From positions 54,649-118,648 of the forward strand of contig NZ_AOLM01000023.1 in the NCBI RefSeq assembly GCF_000337835.1: 64,000 bases of DNA, written 5' to 3'. This DNA is from Haloferax sulfurifontis ATCC BAA-897. GTDB lineage: Archaea > Halobacteriota > Halobacteria > Halobacteriales > Haloferacaceae. This document shows positions 1-8,011 of the stretch, in pieces. How positions within the stretch are numbered: position 1 is the stretch's first letter; each line of letters begins with the position of its first letter. The notes under the pieces were generated by a model. It ran no database searches, was not told the DNA's origin, and saw only the letters and a program-made list of their open reading frames with translations. The position numbers and the translations under genes are program-made.

Positions 1-90
1 TCGAATCTGAAGTCGAACTGTTCCCTCAGTAACGGGTCGAGCGCCCGACGACGCCGAGAAAATCTCAGTTTCGATACCAGTCCCGGAACG

Positions 91-100
91 ATTATAATAC
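91..100 (+). promoter_or_regulatory. TATA-like box of the KaiC-like ATPase gene
   Basis: The AT-only core attataata in otherwise GC-rich DNA lies 20-29 bases before the ATG at 120. That is the spacing expected when an archaeal transcript begins at or next to the start codon, so the mRNA is probably leaderless. No ribosome binding site is visible between the box and the ATG. Confidence 0.5.
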
Positions 101-119
101 GGCGGGCGAGTGTCCGACC

Positions 120-824
120 ATGCGGATTCCGAGTGGGGTAAGCGGGTTCGACGAGCTCATCCAGGGTGGCTTCCTTCCGCGCCGACTGTACGTGCTGAGC
201 GGACCGCCGGGGAGCGGGAAGACGACGTTCACGGCGCAGTTCATGGCCGAGGGACTTCGCAACGGCGAGAAGTGCATGTACATCACCATGCACGAGACCG
301 AGGACGAACTCATAAACGACATGTCGGGGTTCGACTTCGGCTTCGAGACGCTCGCCGGCTCCGAGGGCTTTCACTTCGTCAACCTCGTGAGCCCGAAGGG
401 GAAACACATCCTCAATCAGTTCTCCCAGAGCGGGGGCTCGTCGAGCGTCCAGAGCCTCACCGACAAAATCGTCGCGTTCGTCAACTCCCGACAGGTCGAC
501 CGGCTCGTCATCGACTCGACGATGTTGCTCCGGCTGTTTTTCGCCAACGGCTCCGAGGAGATGACGCGGTTTCTGACGGCGCTCAAGCAGGGCGACGCCA
601 CGACGCTTCTCATCTCCGAGATGACCGACCCCTCGTCGTACTCCGACGAGCACTTCCTCGCCCACGGCGTGGTGTTCTTCCACAACTATCTGGAGGCGAC
701 GGGGATGACACGCGGCATTCAGGTCATCAAGATGCGCGGGTCGAACATCGACTGCGACATCCGCTCGATCGAGTTCACCGACAACGGGCTGGTCGTCGAC
801 CCCCGCTCGAAGGTCGACCTCTGA
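120..824 (+). CDS. KaiC/RadA-like RecA-superfamily ATPase (HTR-like protein)
   Basis: A 234-residue single RecA-like ATPase domain. The Walker A motif GPPGSGKTT is at residues 28-36 and a Walker B strand ending in RLVID at about 128-132. The opening IPSGVSGFDELIQGGF is the usual start of KaiC-type domains. Single-domain KaiC-like proteins are abundant in haloarchaea, where they are often called HTR-like and are thought to act in signalling or motility; the exact role here is unknown. The next gene begins 13 bases after the stop, suggesting an operon. No DNA-binding or membrane segment is seen. Confidence 0.85.
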   Translation: MRIPSGVSGFDELIQGGFLPRRLYVLSGPPGSGKTTFTAQFMAEGLRNGEKCMYITMHETEDELINDMSGFDFGFETLAGSEGFHFVNLVSPKGKHILNQFSQSGGSSSVQSLTDKIVAFVNSRQVDRLVIDSTMLLRLFFANGSEEMTRFLTALKQGDATTLLISEMTDPSSYSDEHFLAHGVVFFHNYLEATGMTRGIQVIKMRGSNIDCDIRSIEFTDNGLVVDPRSKVDL

Positions 825-837
825 GGAACCCACAACC

Positions 838-1254
838 ATGTACGAACGGGTCTACGGGACGGACTGGCAGACGATATCGGACGAGGAGGCCATCCGCCGG
901 ATGTACGCGCTCGGCGTCTCCAGCGCGCTCGGCCACCCGAACCGGGGAGAGTTCGAGCGCATCCGCCGGCAGGCCGGCACCGCCTACGGCCGGAGCGTCC
1001 TCCAGCTCGCCTTCGAGGAGGGCAAACAGCGCGTCGCCCGCAACGAGTCGGAGTACGACTCGAAACAGGACGTCTGGGAGGCGCTCGTCGACGAGGAGAC
1101 GACGCCCGCCACGACGGGGCGCGCCGACGTGACGATGCAGAAGCCGACGGACAAACAGGGCATCCCCGACGCCGTCGGCCGAGCGTCCGCCCTCGACAAC
1201 CGGCGCGACGACTTCGCTCGGATTCGACTCCCGGAGTTCCTCCGGCGCGGGTAG
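838..1254 (+). CDS. haloarchaeal conserved hypothetical protein (partner of KaiC-like ATPase)
   Basis: A 138-residue soluble protein with strongly GC-rich third codon positions. It starts MYERVYGTDW and is mainly predicted helical; I recognise no catalytic motif and no membrane segment. It begins 13 bases after the KaiC-like gene, so the two are probably co-transcribed and the product may be an accessory of that ATPase (inference from spacing only). The C-terminal third is charged and looks flexible before ending in RLPEFLRRG. Confidence 0.75.
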   Translation: MYERVYGTDWQTISDEEAIRRMYALGVSSALGHPNRGEFERIRRQAGTAYGRSVLQLAFEEGKQRVARNESEYDSKQDVWEALVDEETTPATTGRADVTMQKPTDKQGIPDAVGRASALDNRRDDFARIRLPEFLRRG

Positions 1255-1317
1255 CCGGCCACACCGCCGACGCGGGTAGCCGACGGGCCTTTGGGCGTCC
1301 GAGCCCTCTTTCGACCC

Positions 1318-1719
1318 ATGAGCGACAGCGAATTCAGTCTCTCTGAGTCCGAGTGGCGCGAGCGACTTTCGGAAGACGCCTACCGCGTCCTCCGCGAACA
1401 GGGGACGGAACCGCGGTTCTCCGGCGAGCACGTCGACCGGAGCGACGACGGCGTCTACCGGTGTGCCGGCTGTGGGACCGAACTGTTCGACTCGGAGACG
1501 AAGTACGACTCCAACTGCGGGTGGCCGAGCTTCTACGCCGCCGAGGACTCGAACATCGAGCTTCGGCGCGACCTGAGCCACGGGATGGACCGCACCGAAG
1601 TGGTCTGTTCGACCTGCGGCGGCCACCTCGGCCACGTCTTCGACGACGGCCCGGAGCCGACCGGCAAGCGCTTCTGTATCAACTCGGCCGCGCTCGATTT
1701 CGAGGCGGACGAAGAATAA
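1318..1719 (+). CDS. msrB: peptide-methionine (R)-S-oxide reductase MsrB
   Basis: A 133-residue MsrB that reduces methionine-R-sulfoxide in proteins using thioredoxin-type donors. The family signatures are all present: a first zinc pair in CAGCGTELF, a second in CSTCGGHLGHVF, and the C-terminal catalytic cysteine in RFCINSAAL. Length matches single-domain MsrB. The ATG at 1318 is preferred over one at 1291 because the family homology begins only with FSLSESEWRERL shortly after it. It stands alone, with a convergent gene downstream. Confidence 0.95.
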   Translation: MSDSEFSLSESEWRERLSEDAYRVLREQGTEPRFSGEHVDRSDDGVYRCAGCGTELFDSETKYDSNCGWPSFYAAEDSNIELRRDLSHGMDRTEVVCSTCGGHLGHVFDDGPEPTGKRFCINSAALDFEADEE

Positions 1720-1764
1720 CGCCGAGAGAGAACGTGACGGCCCGAATCGCCGTGGGCGACCCGC

Positions 1765-2217
1765 CTACGCCGAACTCTGATACGTGAGGAACGTCACGGC
1801 GACGGCCGCAAAGAGGTCGGGCAGGAACGTGAACGGACCCAGCCCGCTCCCTCTGAACCCGAGGAAGAGCGACGCCAGCGGGTTCGACGTGAGGGCGTAC
1901 AGGAGCAGTGCCGCCGTAAAGAGGAGCAGGCTCAGGGTAAAGCGGTTCGGAAGCTCCCGGTAGAGCATCGCGTAGGTGGCCGCGAGGAACCCGAGCACGA
2001 CGAGGTTGTACGTCGAGACGAACAGTTTCAACTGGACGAACAGGTCCGGGATGGGCGGGCCGCCGGGGCCGCCCGGCTTGTGCGGGCCGAACAGGTCGGG
2101 GGCGAACCACGCGACGAGCTCGGGGGTGAACCACGTCGCGAGCGCCGCGACGGCGAGCGAGACGCCCACGACGACGGCGGTTCGTCGCAGGGGGTCTCGG
2201 TTGGCCGCGTCGCTCAC
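1765..2217 (-). CDS. haloarchaeal integral membrane protein paired with a winged-helix regulator
   Basis: A 150-residue protein with about four hydrophobic segments, near residues 13-32, 63-82, 90-110 and 128-145, and a proline/glycine-rich loop (GPHKPGGPGGPP) between the first two. Its start overlaps the stop of the upstream winged-helix gene by 4 bases, so the two are translationally coupled. Pairs of a small ArsR-like winged-helix protein and a multi-pass membrane protein are common in haloarchaea and may be sensor-regulator couples. The function is unknown. Confidence 0.8.
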   Translation of the reverse strand: MSDAANRDPLRRTAVVVGVSLAVAALATWFTPELVAWFAPDLFGPHKPGGPGGPPIPDLFVQLKLFVSTYNLVVLGFLAATYAMLYRELPNRFTLSLLLFTAALLLYALTSNPLASLFLGFRGSGLGPFTFLPDLFAAVAVTFLTYQSSA

Positions 2218-2522
2218 GCGCCGTCACCCCCCGCGGAGACGTCGGTCAAGTTGGCCTTTCGAGCCACCTCGTCGAGCACGTCGAGGTTGGCTTCCATCCG
2301 GTCGGTCAGAAAATACGTCTTTCCGTAGTTGTCGCCCATTGTCATCAACACGTTGTTCTCAACGAGGAGTTCCAGGTGGTGCTGTGTCGTCTTGTAGTCG
2401 AGGTCGAGTTCGTTCGAGAGTTGGTTGGCGTTCATCGGCATGTCGTCGAGCGCGCGGATGATTCGCAGGCGGTTCCGACCCCCGCGCGATCCGCCGATTA
2501 GCCACCACAGCACACGTCGCAT
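2214..2522 (-). CDS. winged helix-turn-helix (ArsR-like) transcriptional regulator
   Basis: A 102-residue protein. Residues about 15-75 form a winged helix: RLRIIRALDDMPMNANQLSN, then a recognition helix around YKTTQHHLELL, then the wing region GDNYGKTYFLT. No metal-binding cysteines are visible, so it is ArsR-like in fold only. It overlaps the following membrane-protein gene by 4 bases, which suggests a membrane-linked signal controls it (inference). Confidence 0.85.
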   Translation of the reverse strand: MRRVLWWLIGGSRGGRNRLRIIRALDDMPMNANQLSNELDLDYKTTQHHLELLVENNVLMTMGDNYGKTYFLTDRMEANLDVLDEVARKANLTDVSAGGDGA

Positions 2523-2791
2523 CCGGGTAAACCGTCAAATCCGGACGTATTAAAACGGCGGGCCTCCCGTCCGCGCCGGCGGAGGCCCGCGGTGATTCGT
2601 ACGTGGTGGGGTGAGGGGGCGTTCAGTGGGTGAGGGGGTGTTTAGCAGGGGGCGTTTCCTGAGGGGTTCGGGGGAGTGAGACGATTCACGGCGGATGGTT
2701 CGACGATGGCGGTCTCGGTGGGTCGTCGCGGGTGAATCGACGTGGGGAGTGGTGTGCGTTGGGGGAGTCGTCAGCGGGGGGAACGCGGGCG
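2523..2791. other. gene-free G-rich spacer
   Basis: No convincing gene lies between the secreted-protein gene and the winged-helix gene. The plus strand carries seven runs of three to five G between 2608 and 2674, in degenerate repeats of gaggggg / gcgtt type. The spacing of the runs could allow G-quadruplex structures. It also lies directly upstream of the winged-helix gene's start. Confidence 0.5.
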
Positions 2792-3418
2792 TCAGTTACC
2801 GCGCGGCCCGAAGCCGCCGCGACCGCCCGCGCGGACTTGGACACCGTCGCGGTCTCGGTCGCGGTCGCCGACGCCATCGCCGTCACAGGCGAGCGCCGAC
2901 GTGTCGACGCCGAACTCGTCGAGCGTCTCGTGGACGGCGGTCCGAATCTCTTCGGTCGTCGCGCCGTCGGCGCGCATGTCGGCGACGAGCGTCCGAATCT
3001 CGTCGGCCTGTTCATCGGTCAGGTCGAATCGCTCCGTGGCGTAGAGTGCCGGGTCGGGAAGCAGGTCGGCTTCGTCGACGCCGAACTCGGTGAGTTTCTC
3101 GTGGACGGCGGTCCGAACCTCGTCGGTCGTCGCGCCGTCGGCGCGCATGTCGGCGACGAGCGTCCGAATCTCGTCGGCCTGTTCGTCGGTCAGGTTGTAG
3201 CGGTCTTGCAGGCGGTCGCCCGGCGCGTACCGGGTTTCGTTGGCGGTCCCAGCGGCGGGGCCGTGCCAGCCGCCGTCGGCTCTGACGGCGGTCCCGTCGG
3301 TCGCTTGGACGGCGTCCGACGCGTGCGTCTGGACTGCGAGGCCGGCGGCGGCCGCCGTCCCCGCGAAGACGAGCGAGGCGACGACGAGCGCAACCCCGAG
3401 CGTTGTGAGTCTGGTCAT
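2792..3418 (-). CDS. secreted protein with two tandem helical repeats
   Basis: A 208-residue protein with a classical Sec signal peptide: a charged MTR start, then a hydrophobic segment ending near AGTAAAAG. The mature part holds two near-identical copies, about residues 75-115 and 132-172, of a segment beginning LTDEQADEIRTLVADMRADG. The C-terminal tail is rich in Asp, Arg and Gly (DRDRDRDG, then GGRGGFGPRGN). The repeats look like amphipathic helices and loosely resemble periplasmic helical repeat proteins, but I do not recognise the family. The conserved repeats keep their DNA identity too, which suggests a recent internal duplication. Confidence 0.8.
   Translation of the reverse strand: MTRLTTLGVALVVASLVFAGTAAAAGLAVQTHASDAVQATDGTAVRADGGWHGPAAGTANETRYAPGDRLQDRYNLTDEQADEIRTLVADMRADGATTDEVRTAVHEKLTEFGVDEADLLPDPALYATERFDLTDEQADEIRTLVADMRADGATTEEIRTAVHETLDEFGVDTSALACDGDGVGDRDRDRDGVQVRAGGRGGFGPRGN
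2903..3025 (-). repeat. internal tandem repeat, copy 2 of secreted protein
   Basis: About 123 bases nearly identical to 3074-3196, offset by 171 bases (57 codons), so the reading frame is kept. It encodes the second LTDEQADEIR repeat of the secreted protein. Most differences are single bases. Confidence 0.8.
3074..3196 (-). repeat. internal tandem repeat, copy 1 of secreted protein
   Basis: Partner of the repeat at 2903-3025. A long central block of both copies is identical at DNA level, pointing to recent duplication or gene conversion within the gene. Confidence 0.8.
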
Positions 3419-3669
3419 AATCTGTTCCTCCGTCTTATCCGACGCTCAGCGGCTAAAAGAGGATTTTCCGAACTCGAACACGAGTCCACCGTGAATCCGC
3501 CCAGAGTTAGGCCCAAATTACGCCGGAAACCCCCCCGCCAGACGCGGCAGACCGCGGGGTGCGCGCGGCGCTCCGAGAACGCCGGTATCGGGGTGGTAGG
3601 ACGTGTCTAACGGAGGTCTGTGGTGAGTAGCCGACACGTACCAAACTAGGGTGACGGCGTACGTAGGGT

Positions 3670-3948
3670 ATGTCTCGTAGTTACCCCGTCCACCGTCACT
3701 CGGCCCGAACACGGCGGCGACCCGCGCTCACGCCGTACGCGCTTGTCGTCGCCGGCCTCCTGACGTTCTGCATCGCCGTCGTCGCTCCCGTCGCCGACCT
3801 CTCGGCGAGCATATCGGTGATGAACATCGCCGGCGGCGGGTCAGCCCCGGCGTTCGACGGGGGAACGCTCGTCCTCAGCGGCGGCCTGCTCCTCATCAGC
3901 GCCGCCTCGACGTTCTTCGGCGTCCTCCTGTTGCTCCTCCGACTCTGA
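3670..3948 (+). CDS. small two-helix membrane protein, unknown function
   Basis: A 92-residue protein with an Arg-rich cytoplasmic N-terminus (about residues 1-18) and two hydrophobic segments, at about 22-47 and 66-91, linked by a Gly/Ser/Ala-rich loop. Codon use fits the neighbours. No family is recognised. It stands alone between divergent and convergent genes. Confidence 0.65.
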   Translation: MSRSYPVHRHSARTRRRPALTPYALVVAGLLTFCIAVVAPVADLSASISVMNIAGGGSAPAFDGGTLVLSGGLLLISAASTFFGVLLLLLRL

Positions 3949-3986
3949 ATCGGGCACAACGGCGGGCGACCCCGGACGACCGCGAC

Positions 3987-4415
3987 CTACCGACGCTCGA
4001 TGGGGGTGGCGAGCACGGGGACCTTCGACTGGACGACGACCGACCGCGAGACGCTTCCGAGGATGTTGTCCTCGAACCGGGCGTGGGTCCCCATCGAGAT
4101 GAGCGCGGCGTCTATCTCCTCGGCGACGGCGAGAATCTCCTCTGCCGGGTCGCCGCGGCGGAGTTCGGTGGCGGCGTCGACGCCGTACTCGGCCATCGTC
4201 TCTGCGGCCTCGACGAGCGCCGCCTCGCCCTGCGACCTGAGTTCCTCGTACACCTCGTCGACGCGCTCGTCGGCGAGCGTCAGGAAGGCCCGTTCGTCGA
4301 CGACGTAGACTAGGGAGACGGCGGCGTCGCGTTCGGCCGCGAACGCCGCGGCGTCTTCGATGACCGGTTGCATCGAGTCACTGCCGTCGATTGGCACGAG
4401 GATTGTGTCGTACAT
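3987..4415 (-). CDS. universal stress protein, UspA family
   Basis: A 142-residue single UspA domain. It starts MYDTILVPIDGSD and ends SVVVQSKVPVLATPIERR. The ATP-binding region is recognisable as GTHARFEDNILGSVSRSVV, although the first part departs from the usual G-x2-G spacing, so nucleotide binding is likely but not certain. The internal ATG at 4415 is chosen over one 10 codons upstream because the family's first beta strand starts there. It is a soluble cytoplasmic stress-response protein and appears monocistronic. Confidence 0.9.
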   Translation of the reverse strand: MYDTILVPIDGSDSMQPVIEDAAAFAAERDAAVSLVYVVDERAFLTLADERVDEVYEELRSQGEAALVEAAETMAEYGVDAATELRRGDPAEEILAVAEEIDAALISMGTHARFEDNILGSVSRSVVVQSKVPVLATPIERR

Positions 4416-4544
4416 CAACTGGGAGTTGGGCGGGGAAACTATCACTCTCTTCGCCGGTTCCCGGACGGTGGGAACTACGTGGGGCGTGGGACGCGGGCCG
4501 AGGCTCTCGAGGGACCAACCCGCACAACAGAAGCGACGGGCGGC

Positions 4545-5426
4545 TCACTCGACGCCGGTCGCGTCGTCGGCCGCGTCATCGCGGTCCGACGCCGGACGCT
4601 CCGCGTACCGCTCGGCCCGTCGCTTCCAGTCTGCGACCCGCCGCGCCGACACGTCCGCGGCCGCCGCGAGTTCCTCGTCCGACGCCTCGCGGAGCGCCGA
4701 CACGGTGTCGATGCCCGCCGCCCGGAGCCGGGTCGCGTACGCCTCGCCGATGCCGCGGATGTTCCGCGGGTCCTCGGGGTCCCTCGCTTCTTCGGTGACC
4801 GCCCCCTCGGCACCGAGGTCGCCCGCCGAGACGACCGCCGCGAGCTGTTCTGTCATCGCGTCTACCCGCCCGTCGAGGCCGTCCACTCGGCTTTCGACTG
4901 CGCCGAGTCGCTCGACGAGGTCGGCGTGGGTGTGTTCTGTCTCCCCGTCGGCGGCGCCGGTCACGCCGGGGACTCCCGGGTCGACCCCGGCTTCGACGAT
5001 GGTCTGGGCGGAGCCGTCGCCGTCGGAGTCGGCGACTCCGCCGTCTCCGGCCTCGTCTCCGCTTTCGTCGGCGTCGACTTCGGTTTCGCTCTCGTCGGCC
5101 TCGTTCGCGTCTCCGTTCCCGTTGGCGTCGTTCTCGCCGTTCGCGTCGTCGGGTCCGCGGGCCTCGTCGTCTGACTCGTCGGGCGCGTCGCCCGTATCGT
5201 CGTCTCCGTCTCGGTCTCCGTCTTCGTTTCCGTTTCCGTCGCCCTCGTCGGCGAGCGAGTCCCCCGGTTCCACGTCGTCGGGGAGGACGTAGACCAGCGC
5301 GTCGCCCGGCACGTAGCCGACGACGCGCTTGCGCTTCTTGTCGGCGGTGAGGACGACCCCGCCGGAGTCGAGCGCCTTGTAGCCGCCGCACTCGAAGCTC
5401 GTCCCGTCCGTGAGATATACTTTCAT
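4545..5426 (-). CDS. helix-hairpin-helix protein with long acidic linker
   Basis: About 293 residues in three parts. The N-terminal 55 residues (MKVYLTDGTSFECGGY...) form a small beta-rich domain. Residues about 58-150 are almost entirely Asp, Glu, Gly and Asn and must be a disordered acidic linker. After a short coiled-coil-like stretch, the C-terminus carries a helix-hairpin-helix domain (RNIRGIGEAYATRLRAAGI, then VADWKRRAERYAE) like the Rad51 N-terminal and DUF4332 type, which usually binds DNA. The start could equally be the ATG one codon upstream. A nucleic-acid role is inferred. Confidence 0.75.
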   Translation of the reverse strand: MKVYLTDGTSFECGGYKALDSGGVVLTADKKRKRVVGYVPGDALVYVLPDDVEPGDSLADEGDGNGNEDGDRDGDDDTGDAPDESDDEARGPDDANGENDANGNGDANEADESETEVDADESGDEAGDGGVADSDGDGSAQTIVEAGVDPGVPGVTGAADGETEHTHADLVERLGAVESRVDGLDGRVDAMTEQLAAVVSAGDLGAEGAVTEEARDPEDPRNIRGIGEAYATRLRAAGIDTVSALREASDEELAAAADVSARRVADWKRRAERYAERPASDRDDAADDATGVE

Positions 5427-5510
5427 CAATAATCATGATGTCTCGGAGTGAGATGAGTGTTGTCGCTCCGCTGTCCGGGGTTTATCACCGCTCGCCGCGG
5501 CGGACCACGC

Positions 5511-6530
5511 ATGGACGTGTTCGTCATCGGCGGCACCGGACTGCTCGGCACGGGAATCGTTCGGCGACTCGTCGCCGCCGGCCACGACGTGACAAGCCTC
5601 CAGCGGGGCGAGACCGACGACGACCTCCCCCCGGCGGTCGAGCGAGTCGCCGGCGACCGAGGCGACCCGACGGTGCTTCGCGGGGTGATTCGGGACGCGA
5701 CGCCCGACGTCGTCGTCGACATGGCGTGTTTCGACGCCGACACCGCCCGCGACGCGGTCGAAATCTGCCGGGGCGTCGCCGACCGCTACGTCTTCTGTAG
5801 CACCATCGACGTGTACCACCGGCCGCCGCCGCGGAACCCCGTCGCCGAATCGAGCCCGCGGAACCCGCCGGTCAGCGACTACGCGGCCGGGAAAATCGCC
5901 GCCGAAGACGCGTTCTTCGACGCGCACGACCCCGGCGAGTTCGAGGTGGTCGTCCTCCGCCCGTGGAACACCTACGGCGAGGGCGGGACGCTCGTCCACA
6001 CGCTCGGCACGGACTCGTCGTACATCGGCCGAATCCGCGAGGGGAAGCCCATCGTCGTCCACGGCGACGGGACCTCGCTGTGGGGGCCGTGCCACCGCGA
6101 CGACGTGGCGCGGGCGTTCGTCGGCGCGGTCGAGCGCCCGGGCGTCGGCGGCCGCGCCTACAACGTCACGAGCGAGGAGACGATGACGTGGAACCAGTAC
6201 CACGAGCGCGTCGCGGCCGCGCTCGACGCGCCCGCCCCCGACCTCGTCCACGTGCCGACCGCGGTGCTTCGGGCGGTCGCGCCCGACCGGACGCGGATGC
6301 TCCGGGACCACTTCCGGTACAGCACCGTCTTCGACAACAGCCGGGCGAAAGCCGACCTCGGATTCCGCTACACGGTCGGGTTCGAAGAAGGCGTCCGCAG
6401 AGTTGTTTCGTGGCTGGACGCGCACGACGCGGTCGAGCCGTGGGACGCCGACCCGCTCTCGGACGACCTCGCGGCCGCGTGGCGGGAGTCGACCGACGCG
6501 TTCGTCGCGGGGTTCGAGTCTGGCGAGTGA
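5511..6530 (+). CDS. NAD-dependent epimerase/dehydratase (extended SDR)
   Basis: A 339-residue Rossmann-fold protein. The nucleotide-binding motif GGTGLLGTGIVRRL is at about residues 6-19. The segment CSTIDVYHRP and the later YAAGKIAAE supply the extended-SDR active-site Tyr and Lys (YxxxK). The C-terminal half is substrate-binding and contains VLRPWNTYGEGG. Such enzymes act on nucleotide sugars or similar substrates; the substrate is not evident. The ATG at 5511 is chosen because the beta strand MDVFVIGGTG begins there. Confidence 0.9.
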   Translation: MDVFVIGGTGLLGTGIVRRLVAAGHDVTSLQRGETDDDLPPAVERVAGDRGDPTVLRGVIRDATPDVVVDMACFDADTARDAVEICRGVADRYVFCSTIDVYHRPPPRNPVAESSPRNPPVSDYAAGKIAAEDAFFDAHDPGEFEVVVLRPWNTYGEGGTLVHTLGTDSSYIGRIREGKPIVVHGDGTSLWGPCHRDDVARAFVGAVERPGVGGRAYNVTSEETMTWNQYHERVAAALDAPAPDLVHVPTAVLRAVAPDRTRMLRDHFRYSTVFDNSRAKADLGFRYTVGFEEGVRRVVSWLDAHDAVEPWDADPLSDDLAAAWRESTDAFVAGFESGE

Positions 6531-6635
6531 CCCCGTCGGTCGTCGCGGCGACAGTGCGAGTGTGAGGCGGCCGCTCGCTCCCGTGATGTGGGAACCGTCG
6601 GCGGTTTTTCGTCGGTCCTGCCCCGATATTCGGGC

Positions 6636-6857
6636 ATGCTCCGAGCCCTGCTGGCGGCGTTCGGCCTCGTGGAACTGCTCTTTCCGGACAAACTGGTCGC
6701 CGCGATGACGCGACTCGCCTACGAGGACGGCGGCGAGATGACGGCGAAGCCGTGGGTGACGACCGCGGCGCGCGTCGAGGGAGCAACGCTCCTCCTCATC
6801 GCGCTCGTGGGACTCCGCGGTCGGTGCGGCGGTGCCGACGACGACGAAGACGAGTGA
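6636..6857 (+). CDS. small membrane protein, unknown function
   Basis: A 73-residue protein with two hydrophobic stretches, MLRALLAAFGLVELLFP and VEGATLLLIALVGL, and a short acidic tail (DDDEDE). The start at 6636 is preferred over an upstream ATG because it follows the GC-rich leader and begins the first helix. It lies about 100 bases after the epimerase gene. No family is recognised. Confidence 0.6.
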   Translation: MLRALLAAFGLVELLFPDKLVAAMTRLAYEDGGEMTAKPWVTTAARVEGATLLLIALVGLRGRCGGADDDEDE

Positions 6858-6975
6858 CCGTTCGGTCGCCGGGAGACGACCGCGGTGGGAGAAGAGAAAC
6901 GCCCGCGGCGAGAGAATATGAGACTGTGCGCGGAAGTCGGTCGCCGAGCGACTCGTGTTCCGCCGTGAGACCGAT

Positions 6976-7584
6976 TCAGGCGAGTCGCGCGAACGCGAGC
7001 GACCCGCTCGTGTTCTTGATGTAGACGCGGACGGTCTGTCCTTCCTGCGCGCCGGGCACGAAGATAGTGTACTTCCCGCGCTGGGCGACGCCGTCGCCCT
7101 TGCGGCCGGTCCCGGTGATTTCGACCTCGTAGGTCCGACCCTCTTCGACGGCCTCGCGCTGGCGCTTGTTGCTCACGCTGGAGCGCTTCTGGACCGGGCG
7201 GAAGGCACCACAGGCCTCACAGCGGAGCATGTCGACGCCGTCCTCGGTGACGAGGCGGGTGTCCGGCAGGCCGCACTCCGAGCAGATGACGTACTCCTCG
7301 ACGTAGCCGTCGATGGCCTCCTCGAAGTCGTTGATGGAAAACGACCCGCTGTAGCGGGCGCGGTCGCCTTCCAGCTGACCGCTCGTCCCGAGCGTGCGCT
7401 GGATGGCGCTGTGGAGGTGCGCGGGCGTCCGCGAGAGCGCGTCCGCGATCTCCCCGAGGTTGGTGAGGCGGGTGAACGCGCCGTCGGTCTCGCCGGACGG
7501 GTCCGGCACCGTGAGACGTTCCTGTTCGACGTTTCGTTCCGGTAGGACGTTGAGCGCTCGGTCGAGCGCAGTCTGATACTCCAT
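6976..7584 (-). CDS. tif2b: translation initiation factor aIF2 subunit beta with C-terminal TRAM domain
   Basis: A 202-residue protein. The aIF2-beta core includes the zinc ribbon CSECG ... CEACG at about residues 106-135, preceded by the conserved region GSFSINDFEEAIDGYVEEYV. aIF2-beta belongs to the heterotrimer that carries initiator tRNA. The last 60 residues are a TRAM RNA-binding domain (VEITGTGRKGDGVAQ...). That fusion is common in haloarchaeal paralogues but is absent from the classical short aIF2-beta, so this may be a second copy or an RNA-modification-linked variant. The start MEYQTALDRAL is chosen because the conserved N-terminal segment begins there. Confidence 0.9.
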   Translation of the reverse strand: MEYQTALDRALNVLPERNVEQERLTVPDPSGETDGAFTRLTNLGEIADALSRTPAHLHSAIQRTLGTSGQLEGDRARYSGSFSINDFEEAIDGYVEEYVICSECGLPDTRLVTEDGVDMLRCEACGAFRPVQKRSSVSNKRQREAVEEGRTYEVEITGTGRKGDGVAQRGKYTIFVPGAQEGQTVRVYIKNTSGSLAFARLA

Positions 7585-7722
7585 AGGGGTTCGAGTGTCT
7601 GGCGACGTATAGCCGTTCCGTGACCGTCTTTGCCGCGGCACCGGCGCGCCGACTTCGTTTCAGTATCTCCGCCGACGGAACCGAGCGCCACGCCTTCGGA
7701 GCTAGCTCTCTAACGACTCGTC

Positions 7723-7941
7723 ATGGGCTACACGTGGCAGTACTACGACCTCGTACTCCTCGGTATCCTCGGGAGCCTCCTCGCCGGCGTCGTCGTCGGT
7801 CGAGTCACCCCGATGGAGCCGCAGGCGACGCTCGTCGGCTTCAGCGCCCTCGCCGCGGTCGTGATGGCGCACGGCCTGTTCGTCAACGGCCCCGTGGACG
7901 AGCCGGCCGACCTCGCCGACGAGGTCGAGACGCTGAACTGA
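7723..7941 (+). CDS. small two-helix membrane protein
   Basis: A 72-residue protein with hydrophobic segments at about residues 9-27 and 37-53 and an acidic tail (DEPADLADEVETLN). Codon use is typical of the chromosome. The tidy start MGYTWQYYD and conserved-looking layout suggest a real haloarchaeal small membrane protein, but no function can be assigned. Confidence 0.7.
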   Translation: MGYTWQYYDLVLLGILGSLLAGVVVGRVTPMEPQATLVGFSALAAVVMAHGLFVNGPVDEPADLADEVETLN

Positions 7942-8011
7942 GCCGGGCGACTCGGCGACCGACTGCCTGCCGTGGCCGCCTCCTCACTCGCCGTCGGTCG
8001 CTGTCACTTCC

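Noticed and set aside
3..32. A frame reading ESEVELFPQ and ending in TAA at the left edge
   Set aside because: It could be the tail of a gene cut by the window start, but nine codons are too few to support a call.
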